Shown here: positions 14,673 through 17,655 of the stretch, one piece after another
Position numbering within the stretch: the stretch's first letter is position 1
How the letters are laid out: every line of letters starts with the position of its first letter
Assembly: GCA_023129805.1 (NCBI GenBank)
Contig: JAGMBK010000016.1
Coordinates: forward strand, 1-17,655
Length of the DNA: 17,655 bases
Reading direction: 5' to 3'
Source of the DNA: Candidatus Zixiibacteriota bacterium
GTDB taxonomy: Bacteria > Zixibacteria > MSB-5A5 > SM1-73
Made by a program: the position numbers and the translations under genes
Notes under the pieces: model-generated
What the model was told of the DNA's origin: nothing
Databases searched by the model: none
What the model saw: only the letters and a program-made list of their open reading frames with translations

Positions 14673-15284
14673 ATGTTTCATTCCCTTTTGGAAAAAGCTG
14701 TTCAGGTTGATGCCAACCTATTCTTTCTTCTGAACTACAAAGCGCAAAACAGTGTTTTTGATTTTTTCATGCCCATCCTGACTAATCTCGATTACTGGCG
14801 CATCCCTTTTATTCTATTGGCGATTTTTCTTCTTGTCTTTGGAGAAAAGAGAGGGAGAATCGCAGTTTTACTTTTGGTCTTAGGAATCGCTTTAAGTGAT
14901 CAAGTTTGCAACAGTGTGCTCAAGCCACTGGTAGGGAGGGTAAGACCTTGCAATGTGCTGGAGAGCGTTCACCTGCTGGTGAATTGCACCAAGTCTTTTT
15001 CTTTCCCTTCCTCCCATGCAACCAACATCTTCACCGGAATGATCCTTTTTTCCTACGTTTATCCAAAGCTCAAGATTGGTTTGCTCACTGCTGCAGCCCT
15101 GGTGGCATATTCCCGAGTGTATGTGGGAGTTCACTATCCTTTTGATGTAGTGGCAGGAGTAATTCTGGGCATTCTATGTGCACTGACTGTTATAGTTCTT
15201 TTCAAATTACTTACAAGGAAATTTCGGTGGATCGATCATGCAGAAGGAATCGCAAAAGATCAAAATCAGGCTGATACAGGGTGA
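14673..15284 (+). CDS. PAP2-family membrane phosphatase
   Basis: 203 residues with about five or six membrane segments. All three PAP2 motifs are intact: KPLVGRVRP (Lys84, Arg91-Pro92), PSSH (112-115, His115), and SRVYVGVHYPFD (Ser147-Arg148, His154, Asp158). His154 is the expected nucleophile and His115 the acid. Bacterial members dephosphorylate undecaprenyl diphosphate, phosphatidylglycerol phosphate or lipid A at the membrane; the sequence does not say which, though undecaprenyl-pyrophosphate phosphatase (BcrC-like) is a reasonable first guess. No good ribosome site precedes the ATG, but the N-terminal residues match the usual family start. The last 47 bases overlap the macro-domain gene. 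Confidence 0.92.
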   Translation: MFHSLLEKAVQVDANLFFLLNYKAQNSVFDFFMPILTNLDYWRIPFILLAIFLLVFGEKRGRIAVLLLVLGIALSDQVCNSVLKPLVGRVRPCNVLESVHLLVNCTKSFSFPSSHATNIFTGMILFSYVYPKLKIGLLTAAALVAYSRVYVGVHYPFDVVAGVILGILCALTVIVLFKLLTRKFRWIDHAEGIAKDQNQADTG

Positions 15285-15753
15285 CATCACAGAACAAGAA
15301 GTGGATGCCGTCGTGAACGCCGCTAATAATCATCTGTGGATGGGAGCTGGGGTGGCGGGAGCTATCAAAAGAAAAGGTGGCGTTGAGATTGAAGAAGAAG
15401 CAATGAGCAAAGGACCTATTCCAGTCAGTGAAGCAGTGGTAACAAAGGCAGGGAATCTGAAAGCGAAATATGTCATTCATGCCGCAGTCATGGGGCAGGA
15501 TTTGATCACCAATGAAGAATATATAAGAAATGCCACTCTAAATAGTTTGAAAAGAGCGGAGGAGCTAAAGATTGAATCCATAGCTTTCCCTGCTTTTGGC
15601 ACTGGCGTAGGAGGATTCTCCGCTGATGAGTGTGCTCGGATAATGCTGGGCGAAATCAAAGACTTCTCGAAAAAGGCAAAACATTTGGAAGAAGTTCGAT
15701 TCGTCCTTTTTGATAAGGAAAACTACGACATTTGGAGTATCAAGCCCCGCTAA
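15238..15753 (+). CDS. Macro-domain (ADP-ribose-binding / de-ADP-ribosylating) protein
   Basis: 171 residues, a stand-alone macro domain. GDIT (15-18) includes the adenine-binding Asp16; NAANN (27-31) and GAGVAGAI form the distal-ribose and diphosphate loops; GTGVGGF (121-127) is the second phosphate loop. Relatives bind ADP-ribose or remove it from O-acetyl-ADP-ribose, proteins or nucleic acids. The Asn27 position suggests hydrolase ability, but the actual substrate is unknown. The ATG overlaps the PAP2 3' end by 47 bases. The last codons, from TGG AGT ATC AAG onward, lie within the first palindrome of the REP array, and the TAA stop falls in that palindrome's loop, so the native C-terminus has probably been replaced by repeat sequence. 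Confidence 0.92.
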   Translation: MQKESQKIKIRLIQGDITEQEVDAVVNAANNHLWMGAGVAGAIKRKGGVEIEEEAMSKGPIPVSEAVVTKAGNLKAKYVIHAAVMGQDLITNEEYIRNATLNSLKRAEELKIESIAFPAFGTGVGGFSADECARIMLGEIKDFSKKAKHLEEVRFVLFDKENYDIWSIKPR

Positions 15754-15778
15754 AGCGGGATCTACGACTTTAGCTTGA
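15734..15778. repeat. GGAGT-tagged palindrome B1 (overlaps macro-domain stop)
   Basis: GGAGT (15734-15738) precedes TCAAGC (15740-15745), which pairs with GCTTGA (15773-15778). Nested inside is CCCGC-TAAA-GCGGG (15746-15759), whose loop provides the TAA stop of the macro-domain gene. Confidence 0.7.
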
Positions 15779-15803
15779 CCAGGTCTGCTTTAGTTTAATC
15801 ATG

Positions 15804-15859
15804 GTAAACCTAAAGGTTTACACTCCAGGCACACTTGGAGTATAAAGCTTCAGCTTTAT
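15804..15859. repeat. Convergent REP pair B2/B3 just before the RAYT gene
   Basis: B2: stem GTAAACC/GGTTTAC (15804-15810, 15815-15821), loop TAAA, then ACTCC (15822-15826). B3: GGAGT (15837-15841), then stem ATAAAGC/GCTTTAT (15842-15848, 15853-15859) with loop TTCA. The tags face each other, giving a BIME-like unit. B3 ends 13 bases before the RAYT start codon, where a ribosome site would be expected. Confidence 0.8.
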
Positions 15860-15872
15860 CCAAATAATTGTA

Positions 15873-16418
15873 ATGAGCCAAAATACGAAATTCAAAAAAC
15901 ATATTCCTTTCCATCTTTATTTAGATGACAAAATCTATTTTGTCACATCTTCCACTTTGAACAAGAAACACTACTTTGACACAGACAGCAAGAAGGAAAT
16001 CGTTAAAAGAAGACTTGAGACAGGGGCAGTTAAATTCAAAGTGAAGATTTATGCCTGGGTGATTTTATCCAATCACTATCATCTTCTTTTTCAGTTTAAA
16101 CAAACCCAAAATTTAGGAGAGTTCATCGGTTTCATAAATGGCGGCAGCTCTTTTGATCTTAATTCTTCAGAAAATAAAAAGGGAAGACAAATCTGGTGGA
16201 ATTATTGGGATAATTGTATTAGAAACGAGGAGACATTTTACAGAAGATTCAATTACATACATCATAATCCGGTGAAACATGGTTATGTGAAGAAATGCGA
16301 GGATTACGAATTCTTCAGTTATAATTATTATTTGAAAAAATTGGGCAAGGAATATATGGATAGCATTTTTGCCCAATACCCAATCATTGACTTCACAGAT
16401 AGAAATGATGAATTTTAG
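15873..16418 (+). CDS. REP-associated tyrosine transposase (RAYT, Y1/HUH family)
   Basis: 181 residues. The HUH motif is His68-Tyr69-His70 in NHYHLLF. The catalytic Tyr is Tyr128 in FNYIHHNPVKHG, the typical RAYT form. RAYTs are single-strand endonuclease/transposase relatives of IS200/IS605 TnpA that cut and join REP palindromes and are usually single-copy, vertically kept genes. This gene is clearly more AT-rich than its neighbours, which suggests transfer or a different origin. No Shine-Dalgarno sequence precedes the ATG; a REP hairpin sits there instead, which could let the protein or the structure limit its own translation. The C-terminal tail after the Tyr (~50 residues) is rich in aromatic and charged residues. 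GGAGT palindromes on both sides are the likely substrates. Confidence 0.92.
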   Translation: MSQNTKFKKHIPFHLYLDDKIYFVTSSTLNKKHYFDTDSKKEIVKRRLETGAVKFKVKIYAWVILSNHYHLLFQFKQTQNLGEFIGFINGGSSFDLNSSENKKGRQIWWNYWDNCIRNEETFYRRFNYIHHNPVKHGYVKKCEDYEFFSYNYYLKKLGKEYMDSIFAQYPIIDFTDRNDEF

Positions 16419-16421
16419 GAC

Positions 16422-16620
16422 TTTGGAGTGTTCGGTCTCAAGATCCTTCGGACTTTAGCCGAACCAAAGGTCTGCCTAAAGGCAGACACTCCAAATGCGC
16501 TGGAGTATCAAGCTTCAGCTTGATTAAAGGTTTTGGAGTGTCCGGTCTCAAGATCCTGCGGACTTTAGCCGAACCAAAGGTCTGCCTAAAGGCAGACACT
16601 CCAGGTCGCTGGGAGTATCA
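16422..16620. repeat. Two direct ~90-bp REP blocks with 110-bp period
   Basis: Copies at 16422-16510 and 16532-16620 are roughly 90% identical. Each has GGAGT (16425, 16535), an imperfect long hairpin (GTTCGG 16430-16435 with CCGAAC 16459-16464 in the first copy), stem GTCTGCC/GGCAGAC with loop TAAA (16470-16487, 16580-16597), ACTCC (16488, 16598), a 9-base spacer and a second GGAGTATCA. After the first block the hairpin completes as ATCAAGC-TTCA-GCTTGAT (16507-16524). After the second it stops at ATCA, inside the peptidase stop codon. The array separates convergent genes and may also help end both transcripts. Confidence 0.85.
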
Positions 16621-17655
16621 CATCGGATCCCACGGGGGGAGCTCAATCGGCTCAGTTTTTAGAATATCAAGCAATTGTTTGGGCAAATGCTTTTTGTTGA
16701 TTATTACTTTGTAAACGTATTCATCGAACCACTCATCATACATGGTCCAGTATCCCTTGTCTCCTTTCTTATCTCCCCAGCTATTTTCCACCAGCCACTT
16801 AGTCGGTTTCCCCTTAAGCGTATCCACGCCCACGAATACCATGGCGTGCGTGGAGCGGCTTTCCCGATAGCGGAACTTATCTGCTTTGCTCATCGCAAAG
16901 TCCGTCCCATAAATGGCTTCAAAATCATAGATTTTTGGAGACATGATGCCATGTTCGTAGCTATCCTCTTTACTGACGTCACAGGCAAAATAGACCGGCT
17001 GGTTATCTAATAGTTGTTTTAAGGCAAACTCTCTCATCTGTTCGGTATCTAAGTTAATGAAAACGTTGTCCGGGCGATCATAAATATTTCGGGCTAATCG
17101 CATTTGATAGAGTTTATTATAAGGGCGCACCGGGTGATTGTAAATGGGGACGTAGGCTCTGAGGTCAACATCCACAACTTCCTTGAAGAAGCTCTGAGGC
17201 GTATACGTTTTAACTTCACTGACAACCGAGTCCTTGCTCTCGTATCGCCACTGAAATTTTTTGGGAGGGACTCCAAAGTTTAGCGCTAACATTCGATAGA
17301 TCTCTTTAAGCATCTCCACCTTGCGTTCTCTCAGCTCAGGAAGCGTTGCCCCATCCTGGCTCATCTCCCTTAAAATCGCCCCATCCTGACGAAGCTTCCG
17401 GCTTATGATTCGATCCATCATTTTTGTATTGCTGGTTTGCTCGCTCTCCGGCATCACGCTTTTGGGCACAACTCCATATTTCTCTATCAGCTCCACCACA
17501 TAAATCCATAGACCACCGTCAGAAAAAGGGCTCTCCAGTATCATCTGAAGCTCTCTATCCAGAGGATCACGATCCTTAGTCTCAATGATCTGTTCCAAAA
17601 AAGTATTGGCTTTTTCAAACTTGTCCCAAAAGAACAAGTAACTTTGTGAGAACTC
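16618..17655 (-). CDS. pepC: Bleomycin hydrolase/PepC-type C1 aminopeptidase, 5' end outside window, shortened C-terminus
   Basis: The frame stays open to the window end, so about 345 C-terminal residues are visible out of an expected ~440-460. The visible start reads FSQSYLFFWDKFEKANTFLE, which in this family follows soon after the catalytic Cys, so that Cys lies outside. The catalytic His is in STHAMVF (codon 16846-16848) and the Asn in VENSWG (codon 16783-16785). The family forms a hexameric, self-compartmentalised cytosolic aminopeptidase. Its C-terminus normally reads PxWDPMGALA, sometimes with one more residue, and reaches into the active site. Here it ends PPWDPM and the TGA lies in the repeat GGAGTATCA (16612-16620), so the last four or five residues seem lost to REP insertion. 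Transcription converges on the RAYT gene. Confidence 0.93.
   Translation of the reverse strand, partial: EFSQSYLFFWDKFEKANTFLEQIIETKDRDPLDRELQMILESPFSDGGLWIYVVELIEKYGVVPKSVMPESEQTSNTKMMDRIISRKLRQDGAILREMSQDGATLPELRERKVEMLKEIYRMLALNFGVPPKKFQWRYESKDSVVSEVKTYTPQSFFKEVVDVDLRAYVPIYNHPVRPYNKLYQMRLARNIYDRPDNVFINLDTEQMREFALKQLLDNQPVYFACDVSKEDSYEHGIMSPKIYDFEAIYGTDFAMSKADKFRYRESRSTHAMVFVGVDTLKGKPTKWLVENSWGDKKGDKGYWTMYDEWFDEYVYKVIINKKHLPKQLLDILKTEPIELPPWDPM

Larger units (their letters stand above)
15734..16620. mobile_element. RAYT gene with flanking GGAGT-type REP/BIME array
   Basis: A REP-associated tyrosine transposase gene is enclosed by palindromes that share a GGAGT tag (ACTCC in the other orientation). 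On the left are one long palindrome and one convergent pair; on the right are two copies of a ~90-bp block at a 110-bp period. The array begins in the last codons of the macro-domain gene and ends in the stop codon of the peptidase gene on the other strand. There is no TnpB, no passenger gene and no flanking target duplication visible, which fits a domesticated RAYT rather than a complete IS200/IS605 element. Confidence 0.8.

Noticed and set aside
15734..16620. Complete IS200/IS605 transposon
   Set aside because: There is no TnpB or IscB gene, the transposase has the RAYT form of the Tyr motif, and the palindromes are multiple REPs rather than one left and one right end.
16520..16714. Plus-strand open frame over the REP blocks and peptidase 3' end
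   Set aside because: It is made of repeat sequence and the antisense of the peptidase gene; no ribosome site or recognisable protein.
1..17655. tRNA, rRNA or riboswitch genes
   Set aside because: I inspected all the gaps between genes by eye and saw no cloverleaf, rRNA segment or known riboswitch core.

Overview
The window is 17.7 kb of moderate-GC bacterial DNA with dense gene packing. Thirteen consecutive plus-strand genes are followed by a small transposase gene and, on the minus strand, the 3' part of a peptidase gene. The mix of housekeeping genes (YchF, LonA, DprA, a ComF-like phosphoribosyltransferase, a YigZ/IMPACT protein), a probable lipoprotein, a membrane-anchored M23 peptidase and a large Memo-AMMECR1 fusion suggests a Gram-negative-type bacterium. 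It is probably an uncultured lineage, possibly FCB-like or a candidate phylum such as Zixibacteria or WOR-3. That placement is a guess from gene style; no rRNA or other strong taxonomic marker is present.

Layout. 85-5137: ychF and two tandem paralogous polytopic membrane proteins with C-terminal TPRs, tightly spaced and probably one transcript. 5138-7669: a leader with a hairpin and a complete lon. 7670-7843: a 20-bp tandem repeat with an inverted copy. 7844-10677: a Memo-AMMECR1 fusion with a lipoprotein-like signal, overlapping an M23 peptidase gene by 4 nt. 10722-12683: a ComF-like phosphoribosyltransferase and dprA, both families linked to DNA uptake, separated by a roughly 240-bp MITE-like element. 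12845-15753: a small unknown protein, a YigZ/IMPACT protein, a PfkB-type sugar kinase, a PAP2 phosphatase and a macro-domain protein; three of the four junctions here overlap. 15734-16620: a REP-associated tyrosine transposase (RAYT) gene embedded in palindromes. 16618-17655 (minus): a bleomycin-hydrolase/PepC-type C1 aminopeptidase whose N-terminal part lies outside the window.

The most interesting part is the RAYT locus. Its palindromes share a GGAGT tag on one side (ACTCC in the other orientation), a TAAA or TTCA loop, and stems that differ between copies by compensating base changes. They form convergent pairs, like the BIMEs of enterobacteria but with GGAGT in place of GTAG. The array runs into both neighbours: the macro-domain stop codon lies in a palindrome loop, and the peptidase stop codon lies in the last GGAGTATCA, which appears to have removed the C-terminal residues that normally act in the active site of this peptidase family. 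Related GGAGTGC/GCACTCC palindromes occur in the MITE-like element between the phosphoribosyltransferase gene and dprA.
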